Assembly: GCA_964640175.1 (NCBI GenBank) | Contig: CAZXFW010000003.1 | Location: 186,001-250,000 of the forward strand | DNA length: 64,000 nucleotides | Reading direction: 5' to 3' | DNA from: JACKDX01 sp964640175 | GTDB taxonomy: Bacteria > Myxococcota_A > Polyangia > Polyangiales > GCA-016699535 | Shown here: in pieces, positions 1 to 8,861 of the stretch | Numbering within the stretch: position 1 is the stretch's first letter | Layout of the letters: the number at the start of each line of letters is the position of its first letter | Program-made: the position numbers and the translations under genes | The notes under the pieces: model-generated | Seen by the model: only the letters and a program-made list of their open reading frames with translations | The model's database searches: none | What the model was told of the DNA's origin: nothing

Positions 1-1
1 A

Positions 2-820
2 GCATTTTCGTTAACGCCTCAGAGTGTCTCCTATCTATTGGACTTCAGCCGTGCAGCCGTGACCCATTACCACATGGGAGAGGATGCAGTGGCAGACTTA
101 TTGATGATCTCTGTATCCACCACCGATAAAATAGGCCATGCGTTTGGTAACGAATCCTGGGAATACGTTGACAACCTTATTCGCACTGACCACATGCTTG
201 GTACGTTTATTAAGGAATTGGAACAACGTTTTCCTGTTGCCGTCGTAGTGACTTCAGATCATGGAGCAACTCCTATTCCTGAACAATCCACAAAAGCCTC
301 TGCAGCCAGAATCAAAAGCAAAGACTTTCTTGGCACGATCACTGCGGTTGCCAGCCAACATCTTGGCGAAGGTCAATGGATTGGACCCCTCGACGGTGCC
401 TATGTCGTGTTTGGTCCTAGTGTCAAAACACCTGCTCAACGACACACATTGGTGACTGAAATTCAAAAAACCCTCAAAAAAGATAAACGCATTTGGGCTG
501 TCTACGATTTGGACAGCCTAAAAACCGCAAAAGAACCCTCTGACGCCATTGAGGCTGCCGTCTGGAGAAGCACACCCTCCGATATCAACGCCAGTCTTTA
601 CATTGTGCCTGCAGAAAATGTGCTCTTCCGCCTGGACGCTGGAACAACCCATGGTTCCCCTTGGCGTTACGATCGTGAAGTGCCGGTGTTGATCAAAGCT
701 CCAGGAATCACTACAAGCCGGCACACAAACCCTGTCGATCAAATTCGTGTAGCGGCAACTCTTGCTGACTTGCTTGGGATTGCACCGCCTCAACCCACAG
801 TTCCATCGTTACTCCAATGA
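2..820 (+). CDS. Alkaline-phosphatase-superfamily phosphodiesterase/phosphatase (5' partial)
   Basis: The frame is open to the left edge, so the N-terminus, signal peptide and nucleophile lie outside the window; the TTG at 38 is an internal codon. Visible metal-binding signatures are TTDKIGHAFG (Asp and His ligands), VVVTSDHG (Asp-His pair) and, near the C-terminus, GTTHGSPW (last His). This spacing is typical of the type I phosphodiesterase/nucleotide pyrophosphatase branch that includes PafA-type phosphatases. Enzymes of this kind are usually periplasmic metal-dependent phosphomonoesterases or diesterases, and some relatives are sulfatases. The stop overlaps the cysD start (ATGA at 817-820), so it is probably translated together with the sulfate-activation genes; substrate is unknown. 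Confidence 0.85.
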   Translation, partial: AFSLTPQSVSYLLDFSRAAVTHYHMGEDAVADLLMISVSTTDKIGHAFGNESWEYVDNLIRTDHMLGTFIKELEQRFPVAVVVTSDHGATPIPEQSTKASAARIKSKDFLGTITAVASQHLGEGQWIGPLDGAYVVFGPSVKTPAQRHTLVTEIQKTLKKDKRIWAVYDLDSLKTAKEPSDAIEAAVWRSTPSDINASLYIVPAENVLFRLDAGTTHGSPWRYDREVPVLIKAPGITTSRHTNPVDQIRVAATLADLLGIAPPQPTVPSLLQ

Positions 821-1737
821 CCCCTTTTCCTGTTTCATCCCGGCTTAGCCATCTGGCACAACTCGAAGCCGAGAGTATTCACATCATTCGTGAAGCCGCT
901 TCTGAATTTGATAAGCCCGTGATGTTGTACTCCATTGGCAAAGATTCCTCTGTCATGCTGCATTTGGCTAAAAAGGCTTTTCATCCCGCACCCTTACCTT
1001 TCCCTCTTCTACACATCGATACCACCTGGAAATTCCGTGAAATGATTGCATTTCGAGACCATGTGGCTCAACAACCAGGCATTCGTCTTTTGGTCCACAG
1101 CAACGCCGAAGGCGTGAAACAAAACATCAATCCATTTGACCACGGAAGCAGCACGTACACGACTGTCATGAAAACCCAGGCGCTTGTCCAAGCATTAACG
1201 GAGCATGCTTTTGATTGTGCGTTTGGAGGCGCTCGACGGGACGAAGAAAAATCCCGTGCCAAAGAACGGATCTACTCCTTTAGAGATCGTTTTCAGCAAT
1301 GGGATCCTAAAAACCAACGTCCCGAAGTATGGGATTTATACAATGGACGTATCCGCAAAGGCGAAAGCGTGCGAGTGTTTCCACTATCCAATTGGACCGA
1401 ACTGGATGTGTGGCTCTACGCCTGGGCTGAACAGCTTTCTGTCGTGCCCCTCTATTTTGCCAAGGAACGCCCTGTCGTAGAGCGTGATGGAACCTGGATT
1501 ATGGTGGATGACAAACGTATGCGCCTTTTGCCCAATGAAACTCCGCAAATGAAACGGGTTAGATTCCGCACATTGGGGTGTTATCCCCTCTCAGGAGCTG
1601 TGGAATCCGATGCGGATACCATGCCCAAACTCATTCAAGAGATGTTGTTAAGTCGCTTCTCCGAACGTCAAGGACGATTGATTGACTTTGATGCCGAAGG
1701 ATCCATGGAACTCAAAAAACGTGAAGGCTATTTCTAA
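817..1737 (+). CDS. cysD: Sulfate adenylyltransferase small subunit CysD
   Basis: This is the ATP-PPi lyase subunit of ATP sulfurylase, which makes adenosine 5'-phosphosulfate (APS) from sulfate and ATP in the cytoplasm, driven by the CysN GTPase. The 306-residue length matches the family. The PP-loop motif YSIGKDSSVMLHLAKKAF sits near residue 37, and the protein ends MELKKREGYF, a tail well conserved in CysD. It overlaps the upstream phosphatase-like gene by 4 bases (ATGA) and the downstream cysN by one base (TAATG), which suggests a translationally coupled operon. No PAPS reductase or APS reductase gene is visible in the window. Confidence 0.95.
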   Translation: MTPFPVSSRLSHLAQLEAESIHIIREAASEFDKPVMLYSIGKDSSVMLHLAKKAFHPAPLPFPLLHIDTTWKFREMIAFRDHVAQQPGIRLLVHSNAEGVKQNINPFDHGSSTYTTVMKTQALVQALTEHAFDCAFGGARRDEEKSRAKERIYSFRDRFQQWDPKNQRPEVWDLYNGRIRKGESVRVFPLSNWTELDVWLYAWAEQLSVVPLYFAKERPVVERDGTWIMVDDKRMRLLPNETPQMKRVRFRTLGCYPLSGAVESDADTMPKLIQEMLLSRFSERQGRLIDFDAEGSMELKKREGYF

Positions 1738-3572
1738 TGTCGAGCGAACAGGATCAGATCCAATCCAACATTGAAGCATACCTTCAAACCTATTTGGATA
1801 AAGATCTCCTCCGCTTTGTTGCAGTAGGATCTGTTGATGATGGCAAGTCCACCCTTATCGGACGATTGCTACATGACACGGGTGTAGTTTACGAAGACCA
1901 ACTTCAAGCCGTAAAGCAAGCTACCACGATGGAAGGAGAGGAAATTGATTTTTCACTTTTCACAGATGGTCTTCGCGCAGAACGAGAGCAAGGGATCACC
2001 ATTGACGTCGCCTACCGTTATTTTTCCACACCAAAGCGTAAATTCATCATTGCAGACACTCCTGGGCATGTACAGTACACACGCAACATGGTCACAGGCG
2101 CATCCACCGCCAATGTGGCATTGATCTTAATCGATGCACGATTAGGCGTGCTTCAGCAATCCAAACGACACGCCACCATCGCATCCATGTTGGGCATACC
2201 TCACTTGGCGGTATGCATTAATAAAATGGACCTCGTGGGTTACGATGAAGAAATTTTCACCCGTATTCAAAGCGACTTCGCTGACTTCGCCAGCAATCTG
2301 CTCTTTAAAGACATCCAGTTTTTCCCCATCAGCGCTCTCAAAGGCGTCAATGTGATTGCCCCAAGCAAGCATACTCCCTGGCATGACGGCCAGACCGTGC
2401 TCAGCTATATGGAAAACTTACCTATCGCCTTGGATCAAGATCTTGAAAAGTTTCGCTTTCCAATTCAGTCAGTTATCCGTCCACACCTCGATTATCGGGG
2501 ATTTGCTGGCAAACTCATTTCCGGAACAGTGCGCACAGGCGATACCGTTGTTTCCCTGCCTTCAGGCCAACAATCTGAAGTCATTGGCATTGATGTGTTC
2601 GACAAAGAAGTAGAACAAGCAGTTAACGGACAATCCGTAGTGCTGCGTCTCCGAGATGAAATCGACATCAGTCGCGGCGACATGTTGGTGCATCCTCAGA
2701 ATCTCCCCACTGTCGGTCGCCGTTTTGATGCCATGATGGTGTGGATGGACCAGACGCCGCTTGATGTCGATAAGACCTATCTCCTTAAGCACACGACTCA
2801 AACCGTACGCGTGCAAATCGACAAAGTTCACTGCAAAAAAGACTTGGACACGCTTCATGATGTGCCTACCGAATCATTGACTCTGAATGACATCGGTCGA
2901 GCCACACTCGCTTGCCATCGTGCACTGTTTTTTGATGCTTATACGTCAAATAGACACACCGGTGCTTTTATCCTCATCGATTCGTTAACCAATAATACCG
3001 TAGCCGCAGGCATGATCTCGGATCATGGTGCCGACCAACACCTTGATGAGGCACTACGAGAGCTTCGTGCAGGCTCGGGTCTCAAGCCCCACACACAAAT
3101 CAGCCCACGGGAACGCTTGAATCGTCTCGGACAAAAAGGAGCCACTCTATGGCTTACGGGACTGCCAGGATCAGGCAGATGGTCCCTCGCCTATGCGCTT
3201 GAGCGCCGGCTCTTTGATTTAGGACACACAGCCACAGTGATCAAACCTATAGGGGAAGACTTGCGCTCGATGATTTCTGCTGCCAAAGCAGTGACAGATG
3301 CAGGCCTTATCGCCATCTGTGCCTTTCCTAGCTACACCGAAAACGTTCGGGATCACGTGAGTGAACGTCTTGGAGAATCTCGTTTCGTACAGGTCTATGT
3401 TAACACGTCCGAAGCGCTTTGCCGGGAACGAAGGCCCGATGCCGATTTCAACAACTTCGATCCACCAGCCCATCCTGCAGTGACCGTTGCGTTGGATCAC
3501 ATGCGCTTAGATGAAGCCATCAAGCTCATCCTTAAAGAACTTGAGCGCCGAGGCCAGTTTCAGTACACCTAG
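1737..3572 (+). CDS. cysN: Sulfate adenylyltransferase GTPase subunit CysN with a degenerate APS-kinase-like C-terminal domain
   Basis: Residues 1 to about 440 form the CysN GTPase: G1 GSVDDGKS at 31-38, G3 DTPGH at 107-111 and G4 NKMD at 162-165, followed by EF-Tu-like beta barrels. Residues from about 458 to 611 align with APS kinase (CysC), as in bifunctional CysNC, with recognisable WLTGLPGSG, DAGL..CAF and GESRFVQVYVNTSEALC segments. The kinase part is damaged: the Walker A lysine-serine is replaced (GLPGSGRWS at 475-483), the DGDxxR substrate motif is absent, and the stretch between the P-loop and DAGL is about 18 residues shorter than in E. coli CysC. ATP sulfurylase GTPase function is well supported; APS kinase activity is unlikely. 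Confidence 0.93.
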   Translation: MSSEQDQIQSNIEAYLQTYLDKDLLRFVAVGSVDDGKSTLIGRLLHDTGVVYEDQLQAVKQATTMEGEEIDFSLFTDGLRAEREQGITIDVAYRYFSTPKRKFIIADTPGHVQYTRNMVTGASTANVALILIDARLGVLQQSKRHATIASMLGIPHLAVCINKMDLVGYDEEIFTRIQSDFADFASNLLFKDIQFFPISALKGVNVIAPSKHTPWHDGQTVLSYMENLPIALDQDLEKFRFPIQSVIRPHLDYRGFAGKLISGTVRTGDTVVSLPSGQQSEVIGIDVFDKEVEQAVNGQSVVLRLRDEIDISRGDMLVHPQNLPTVGRRFDAMMVWMDQTPLDVDKTYLLKHTTQTVRVQIDKVHCKKDLDTLHDVPTESLTLNDIGRATLACHRALFFDAYTSNRHTGAFILIDSLTNNTVAAGMISDHGADQHLDEALRELRAGSGLKPHTQISPRERLNRLGQKGATLWLTGLPGSGRWSLAYALERRLFDLGHTATVIKPIGEDLRSMISAAKAVTDAGLIAICAFPSYTENVRDHVSERLGESRFVQVYVNTSEALCRERRPDADFNNFDPPAHPAVTVALDHMRLDEAIKLILKELERRGQFQYT

Positions 3573-3586
3573 AGCACTCTCGCTTT

Positions 3587-4306
3587 TTAAAAAGCTGGAA
3601 AGAATGATGGCCGTCTTAATCGTTCAGCACGAAGTGGCTGATGCCTAACGTCATCGTAATGGCGATTCACGACAAGCACCACAGCGTGTTCAGCGGCATT
3701 TTCAACGCGTACAGGATCGTCCGCATCGCCACACAACACACTGTTTATTGCAAGCTCGCCTTGAGCACTCGAAAGCCCCTCAGAAAGCACCATCACGGAT
3801 TGTCGCGGATTGTTAAGCTCTAAAACGCTCCTCCGATCCAATACATAGCGATAGATATCCGCATCTTTGCCACGATGTATATCGTATTGTTTGCCCATGT
3901 TAGTGACTGCACATGTTGCAGTCATATCGATTGCTTTGACATCAAGTTCAAGAGAAGGCAGGCCTCTGCCATCCAGTGCGCCTGGCTTCGTTAAACGCAA
4001 CCGCAACCGATGAATTGGACTACACTGTTCACATGCTTCTGGCTTAGTCAAAAGCGCCGTCGCTAACGCCTTTGAAGCGGTTTCCAACAAACGAAAACGG
4101 CTATGTCCCAACAAAAACAATATCTTTTGTTGGACGGTCACGTAATCAACGCTGTGTTGCAGCCGCTCGTCAGTGAGTGCTTTGGAAACGTCCACCTGCA
4201 ATTCGACATGAATGCGCAAGTGCTGCAGCCGATCACGTTCGTGAGGGAAAACCCCCACCAACGCGTCCAATTCAAGGTCTGAGATGCTTATCGTCGCAAG
4301 AAGCAT
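3587..4306 (-). CDS. Dihydroneopterin aldolase-like (FolB) protein with a C-terminal extension
   Basis: From the ATG at 4306, the first 110 or so residues resemble FolB, which acts in folate synthesis on 7,8-dihydroneopterin: ISISDLELDALVGVFPHER, then SVDYVTVQQKILFLLGHSRFRLLE, which carries the family's VDY and Glu positions. FolB proteins are usually near 120 residues, whereas this one is 239. The extra 120 residues (DIHRGKDADIYRYVLDRRSV onward) look beta-rich, perhaps cupin-like, and I do not recognise them. Longer frames start at 4336 and 4360 but would overlap ruvX; MLLATISISDLEL is the usual FolB beginning. It is convergent with cysN and divergent from ruvX. A second folate gene, folP, lies at 20.1 kb. 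Confidence 0.7.
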   Translation of the reverse strand: MLLATISISDLELDALVGVFPHERDRLQHLRIHVELQVDVSKALTDERLQHSVDYVTVQQKILFLLGHSRFRLLETASKALATALLTKPEACEQCSPIHRLRLRLTKPGALDGRGLPSLELDVKAIDMTATCAVTNMGKQYDIHRGKDADIYRYVLDRRSVLELNNPRQSVMVLSEGLSSAQGELAINSVLCGDADDPVRVENAAEHAVVLVVNRHYDDVRHQPLRAERLRRPSFFPAF

Positions 4307-4350
4307 GGGCGTAATCGTATACCCGGTTGACTCCATACTAACATACCCAC

Positions 4351-4791
4351 TTGCTGGCAAGCGACTCGATTGCTACACCCCCTCCGGTGAGATTGTTAGG
4401 GGTGGATTGGGGAAGTAAACGTGTCGGATTAGCCGTGGCAGACCATGACTCATTTGCCCTGCCTTTAAAGACACTTGAGCGACATAACGCCATCTGGGAT
4501 GCTATCCGCCGCGAAGTCGATGCGGAAGAAATCGACGAAATTGTGATGGGATTGCCCTTAAACATGGACGGCACCGAGGGCCCCGCGGCAAAACGCGCCA
4601 GAGATGTGGCCGATCGTCTTTCCCAGCATTGCAATAAGCCGGTGCATCTCTGGGACGAACGACTCAGCAGCTTTGAAGCAGAACAGCGGCTCACCGAGGC
4701 CCGTGTTCGTGCCACTAAGAAGCGTGCTGCAATCGATCAATTGGCTGCTACTGTAATTCTACAAAGTTTTTTGGATGCCAACCCAAGGTAA
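4351..4791 (+). CDS. ruvX: Holliday junction resolvase-like protein RuvX/YqgF
   Basis: This is an RNase H-fold nuclease of the YqgF/RuvX family, linked in bacteria to processing of the 16S rRNA 5' end and to Holliday junction resolution. The protein has the family order: LLGVDWGSKRVGLAVAD (first catalytic Asp), EIVMGLPLNMDGTEG, VHLWDERLSSFEAE and IDQLAATVILQSFLD (last Asp). The frame begins with TTG at 4351, but the family normally starts right before the first strand, so GTG at 4387 (VRLLGVDWG) may be the real start. The stop lies 17 bases inside mltG, implying coupling. Confidence 0.9.
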   Translation: MLASDSIATPPPVRLLGVDWGSKRVGLAVADHDSFALPLKTLERHNAIWDAIRREVDAEEIDEIVMGLPLNMDGTEGPAAKRARDVADRLSQHCNKPVHLWDERLSSFEAEQRLTEARVRATKKRAAIDQLAATVILQSFLDANPR

Positions 4792-5716
4792 ACGCCTGCT
4801 ATCCAAACGCATTCGCTCAAGCCGGGCCAAACACATCATGGCAGGCGTTGCGGTGCTTGGATTGATTGCAGCCCTTGCAGGCATCTACCACTGGGAACGT
4901 AGGCGGCTTCTGCAGTTAGCGTATCAACGGCGCCTTGTCACTCTGACCTTTCCAGAAGGGTTCAACCGTTTCGAAATTGCAGAACGGCTAGAACACTATG
5001 GAGTATGCAGTTCAAAGGATTTTCTCATGGCAACCGCTGATCCGCAGGTGCTCAGACAGCTTTCAATCCATGCTCCTTCAGCAGAAGGGTATCTCTTTCC
5101 AGACACCTACCAGTTTCTCAAAGGCACGCATCCCTCTGCGATCGTTCAAAAATTCGTCAACACCTGGAAAACACGGCTCAACCCAGTGTTTCACGAACAC
5201 CAAACAAGTCTGCATCAATTGAAACAAGCGTTCGGATGGCAAATGCATGAAATCATCATATTGGCATCCATTGTCGAGAAAGAAGCCTCGTTAAATGAAG
5301 AGCGCCCCATGATTGCCGGAGTGTTTCTTAATCGAATTCGTTCAAAAAATTTTAACCCCAAGCTCCTTCAAGCCGACCCCACACTCGCTTATGGCTGCCA
5401 GGTTGCCCCTGAGATGGCACCGTCATGCGAGTTTTTCGATGGAACCAATCTTGGGAAAACACAACGCCTGGACAAGCAAAACCCTTACAACACCTACCAT
5501 TTTGAAGGATTGCCTCCCGGACCCATCACCAATCCTGGCTTGGATGCCATCCTGGCTGTGCTACAGCCAAGTCAGCACGATTACTATTACTTTGTTGCCA
5601 AAGGAAACGGCTCTCACTACTTCAGCCACTCCCTTCAAGAGCACCAAAGCGCTATTAATCGCTACTTGAAAGCTCTTAAACCGCCATCGGCAAACGCCGT
5701 ACCTGGCGAACGCTAG
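4775..5716 (+). CDS. mltG: Endolytic murein transglycosylase MltG
   Basis: This is an inner-membrane lytic transglycosylase that cleaves nascent glycan strands and sets their length. A basic N-terminus precedes one membrane segment (about residues 22-40, MAGVAVLGLIAALAGIYHW). The YceG domain follows, with a LysM-like part (FPEGFNRFEIAERLEHYGV), the catalytic glutamate region LASIVEKEASL, and the conserved LQADPTLAYG, PYNTYHFEGLPPGPITNPG and YYYFVAKGNGSHYFS blocks. At 313 residues the length is normal. It overlaps ruvX at the 5' end; the 3' end overlaps the opposite-strand miaB by 41 bases, so the two mRNAs would be antisense there. Confidence 0.94.
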   Translation: MPTQGKRLLSKRIRSSRAKHIMAGVAVLGLIAALAGIYHWERRRLLQLAYQRRLVTLTFPEGFNRFEIAERLEHYGVCSSKDFLMATADPQVLRQLSIHAPSAEGYLFPDTYQFLKGTHPSAIVQKFVNTWKTRLNPVFHEHQTSLHQLKQAFGWQMHEIIILASIVEKEASLNEERPMIAGVFLNRIRSKNFNPKLLQADPTLAYGCQVAPEMAPSCEFFDGTNLGKTQRLDKQNPYNTYHFEGLPPGPITNPGLDAILAVLQPSQHDYYYFVAKGNGSHYFSHSLQEHQSAINRYLKALKPPSANAVPGER

Positions 5717-7076
5717 TCTCTAGTCCTGTCGAAGGAAAAAAACCTTGTTGCACACCACGCAGTGAATGCTTGTAAGCCTCCACAATATCCACTTCCAGCA
5801 TTTGGCCAATCGGATCACCCTCGGAAACACATTCGACATGGACGATGTCATTGCATTGGTTACGCCCTGTAAATCTACCTGATCCATCTCGACTCACAGC
5901 CTCGATCAACACGTTCTGCCGGCTTCCAATCAAACTCGCCAGATGACGGGATTGTTGCTGCTCAACAAGCTCAAATAGCTCAGCCAGGCGTTCATCTTTC
6001 AGAGCTTCAGGCACGTCATTGCCCAGCTTCAAGGCCGGCGTGTAGGGGCGAGGTGAGTATTTAAACGCAAACACTGAAACAAAACCCACCTCCTTCACCA
6101 AAGACAATGTTTGTTGAAAATCCTCCTCGGTCTCTCCGGGAAATCCCACGATGATATCTGTCGATAAAGTCATATTCGGACGAGCATTTAAAAGACGTCC
6201 CGTACGCTGAATGTAGTCTTCTCGCGTGTATTTCCGAATCATTCGCTTGAGCACCCGGTCCGAACCAGACTGAACCGGCAAATGCACATGGGACGGCAAA
6301 ACATCAAGCTCGGTATGCGCTCTAACCAATTCGTCCGTGACGTGACGTGGATGTGGCGACGTATATCTTAAACGGACAAGTCCGGGCACTTCTGTGCTGA
6401 TTCGATAGAGCAGTGCAGCAAACTGTGACGATGTCGATGATTCAACTCCTGTCGGCTCGTACCAAGAATTAACCGTCTGCCCCAATAGGGTTACTTCACG
6501 TACCCCAGCTGCCACTTGCTGAGCGATTTCTGCAACAATGTCATCTGCCGGCCTGTACCGCTCAGATCCACGCGTGTAAGGAACGATGCAAAAACTGCAA
6601 CGTTCATCGCACCCTTTCATCACGGTCACGTAACTTGTCACCTCGCGTTTCGTTCCCGAAGGCACAGACCGAAGAAACCCTGGCTGATCGTGATCAAATA
6701 CGGTGCGTGCCATCGGGGGCCCGCCTTGACGTATGTAAGCCACCAAGTCAGCAAGCTCAACAATGTTGTCAGGTCCGATCACAAGATCCAGATGAGGCAC
6801 CTTTTTTAAAAGCTTTTCACCTTCTTGTTGCGCAACACAACCAGCGACCACAAACACCGTTTCTTTGCGCAATGCCTTGAGCGGCCGCAACGTACCAAGC
6901 GCACTCATCAGCTTATGTTCCGCCTTCTCCCTTACACTGCAGGTGTTCAACACCACCACCGAAGCTTCCGAGGGTGTCTCCGCAGGTAGGTACCCCGCTT
7001 GGTGCAGCACTTCTTCCATTCGTCTGGAATCGTGCACATTCATCTGGCAGCCAAAGGTCTGAATCGAATATCGCAT
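5676..7076 (-). CDS. miaB: tRNA-2-methylthio-N6-dimethylallyladenosine synthase MiaB
   Basis: This radical-SAM methylthiotransferase acts on i6A37 of tRNAs. The N-terminal UPF0004 domain carries the three cysteines of the auxiliary cluster (TFGCQMNVHDS, LNTCSVREKAEHK, AGCVAQQEG). The radical-SAM signature is MKGCDERCSFCIVPYTRGSE, and a TRAM domain occupies the last 70 residues (IGSRQNVLIEAVSRDGSGRFTG). The 466-residue length is standard. MiaB is favoured over RimO or MtaB because of the MQ(T)FGCQMN start and the GSERYRP context. It is the only gene between the cytochrome cluster and mltG on this strand. Confidence 0.94.
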   Translation of the reverse strand: MRYSIQTFGCQMNVHDSRRMEEVLHQAGYLPAETPSEASVVVLNTCSVREKAEHKLMSALGTLRPLKALRKETVFVVAGCVAQQEGEKLLKKVPHLDLVIGPDNIVELADLVAYIRQGGPPMARTVFDHDQPGFLRSVPSGTKREVTSYVTVMKGCDERCSFCIVPYTRGSERYRPADDIVAEIAQQVAAGVREVTLLGQTVNSWYEPTGVESSTSSQFAALLYRISTEVPGLVRLRYTSPHPRHVTDELVRAHTELDVLPSHVHLPVQSGSDRVLKRMIRKYTREDYIQRTGRLLNARPNMTLSTDIIVGFPGETEEDFQQTLSLVKEVGFVSVFAFKYSPRPYTPALKLGNDVPEALKDERLAELFELVEQQQSRHLASLIGSRQNVLIEAVSRDGSGRFTGRNQCNDIVHVECVSEGDPIGQMLEVDIVEAYKHSLRGVQQGFFPSTGLETSVRQVRRLPMAV

Positions 7077-7148
7077 AGTCTCACAGGCGCTTATCTCACG
7101 ATGCCATCACCTCGTGATCCCGAGAATTCAGCGCACTTTTGATGTTGT

Positions 7149-8861
7149 CTACGGGACTTTAGCGGTGCTCTCGTAACGCTGCAAGCGCAAAAAACTCACC
7201 AAAATCGCTGCCTCATCATCTGTCAGCTCTTTTGCAAACGCTGGCATCTCATTGAGATCACCGTAATGTTTTTCAGGATCCATCGTCTGGCGATAGAGCC
7301 AGAGCGGCGAAACGTAGGCTGTAAGATCCGGTCCTCCAAGGCCTTCCCTATCGCCATCGCCTTCAAACATATGGCAACGCATGCATTTGGTTTGAAATAA
7401 CCGATGGCCCTCAGAGACCAACGCCTGATCAACGGGGGCATCTCCCTTCTGCTGGCCTTGTGCATACAAAAACTCGATAACGGCACGCAAAATAGGCTCC
7501 CCTAGGCGCGCTTGTGACGGCATGTCATCTATTTCGGTAGTACCAAAATATTTTTCTCCATTGGGCTCATGCAACATGCCTGCTATCCATTCACGTGATC
7601 CGAAGCCATCGTGATCGGGCGCCGCCCTTTCCCCCTCACCTCCAAGCACATGGCATTTGGAACAATGCTTACGGTAGAGATCTCCGCCGCCCACAATCGG
7701 ATCTTGTGCAAGCATGACAAGCGGCCCTCCAGGAGGGACACCTGCTTTGGCAAGGTGAATTGCTCGATGCGCACGTTCCTCAGCCAGACGCTTTGCTCTT
7801 AAGTATTCTGTGTCCTGACTGTCCTGATACAACGATTGCGCTGTCAGCACTCCAATACCGATTGCCCCAAATACCACAGGAGCCACCCAATACCACCTCC
7901 GTCCAAGTTGGTTATTAGGCGCACGATCAAGCCATGGCAAAGCTAGAAGATACACGGCTGCGACGGCAGGAATGATGATCGTAGCGATCACTTCAAGCTG
8001 CCCTGGCAAAAGCTTGAACAGTTGAAACAAAAATCGAAAATACCATTCAGGCCTTGGTGGATAATCGACCGCTGGATCCGCTGGCGCATCGAGTGGGGCC
8101 CCACGATTAATCACTGAAAAGCCCACCACGGCTCCTACGACTAGAAGGCCTGCTACAAGATCAAGCCATACCTGCCGTTGCACATACGGCTCTATACTCC
8201 TGGACGACGAAGACTGCGCCAACGGCGTGGCTCCGTGCCGACGGAACAACGCATAATGGGCCAAGAACACAAGCACCACTAACAACGGAAGAACCACCAC
8301 GTGTAAAAAGAAAAAACGGCTTAGCGTCAGCTGTCCGTATTCAATGCCTCCAATGGCGAGTTGCTTGATCCATGGCCCAACCCAAGGCACGCCCCCAGCC
8401 ACACTTGTAGTTACTTTAGAAGCCCAATAGGCTTTTTGATCCCAGGGCAATAAATACCCGGTAAGCGCCAAGCCCATAATGAGCTTCATCAAGACTAGGC
8501 CAGAGTACCAACTCACTTCGCGAGGATGCTTATAAGCCCCATAAATCACGACCTGCAGCAAATGCAGCCCCATCACAATCATCACAGCAGATGCGCCATA
8601 ATGATGAACCCCTCGAATAAACCACCCTGCCGTGACTTCATATTGAACGTAAAAAACACTCGACCAAGCTGAAGTAATTGCCGGCACATAGGCAGCCATT
8701 AACAACATGCCTGTCAAAGCCTGAAGCACAAAAGCAATCAACAACGCTTTGCCAAACACATAGGCAAGCGAAGCTCCGCCCTTTAGTTCCTCATCAAACA
8801 ACGCATGTAAGCCCGTGCGATAGCCCGTACGCTGATCAAGCCAATCAAGCAGGCGCTTCAT
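7149..8861 (-). CDS. Cytochrome b fused to a diheme cytochrome c domain (bc1/b6f-type complex)
   Basis: This is the core subunit of a quinol:cytochrome c oxidoreductase. Residues 1 to about 210 are the cytochrome b core with bis-His pairs in VHHYGASAVMIVMGLHLL and LHVVVLPLLVVLVFLAHY. The second pair is 14 residues apart, the b6-type spacing. YPPRPEWYFRF near residue 270 is the PEWY quinol-site motif of the C-terminal part. Further membrane helices follow, then two heme c sites, CSKCH (near 400) and CMRCH (near 495), with candidate Met ligands in DDMPS and NEMPAF. The fused diheme tail would replace a separate c1 or f subunit. The b6 Cys that binds heme cn is not visible. It overlaps the Rieske gene by 4 bases (ATGA). 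Confidence 0.92.
   Translation of the reverse strand: MKRLLDWLDQRTGYRTGLHALFDEELKGGASLAYVFGKALLIAFVLQALTGMLLMAAYVPAITSAWSSVFYVQYEVTAGWFIRGVHHYGASAVMIVMGLHLLQVVIYGAYKHPREVSWYSGLVLMKLIMGLALTGYLLPWDQKAYWASKVTTSVAGGVPWVGPWIKQLAIGGIEYGQLTLSRFFFLHVVVLPLLVVLVFLAHYALFRRHGATPLAQSSSSRSIEPYVQRQVWLDLVAGLLVVGAVVGFSVINRGAPLDAPADPAVDYPPRPEWYFRFLFQLFKLLPGQLEVIATIIIPAVAAVYLLALPWLDRAPNNQLGRRWYWVAPVVFGAIGIGVLTAQSLYQDSQDTEYLRAKRLAEERAHRAIHLAKAGVPPGGPLVMLAQDPIVGGGDLYRKHCSKCHVLGGEGERAAPDHDGFGSREWIAGMLHEPNGEKYFGTTEIDDMPSQARLGEPILRAVIEFLYAQGQQKGDAPVDQALVSEGHRLFQTKCMRCHMFEGDGDREGLGGPDLTAYVSPLWLYRQTMDPEKHYGDLNEMPAFAKELTDDEAAILVSFLRLQRYESTAKVP

Noticed and set aside
3582..3595. GCTTTTTAAAAAGC palindrome between cysN and the FolB-like gene
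   Set aside because: It has no loop, so it cannot form a stable terminator hairpin; it is probably chance in an AT-rich junction.
7096..7117. TCACGA/TCGTGA inverted repeat between the cytochrome b gene and miaB
   Set aside because: Short stem, 10-base loop and no T run; too weak to call as terminator or operator.
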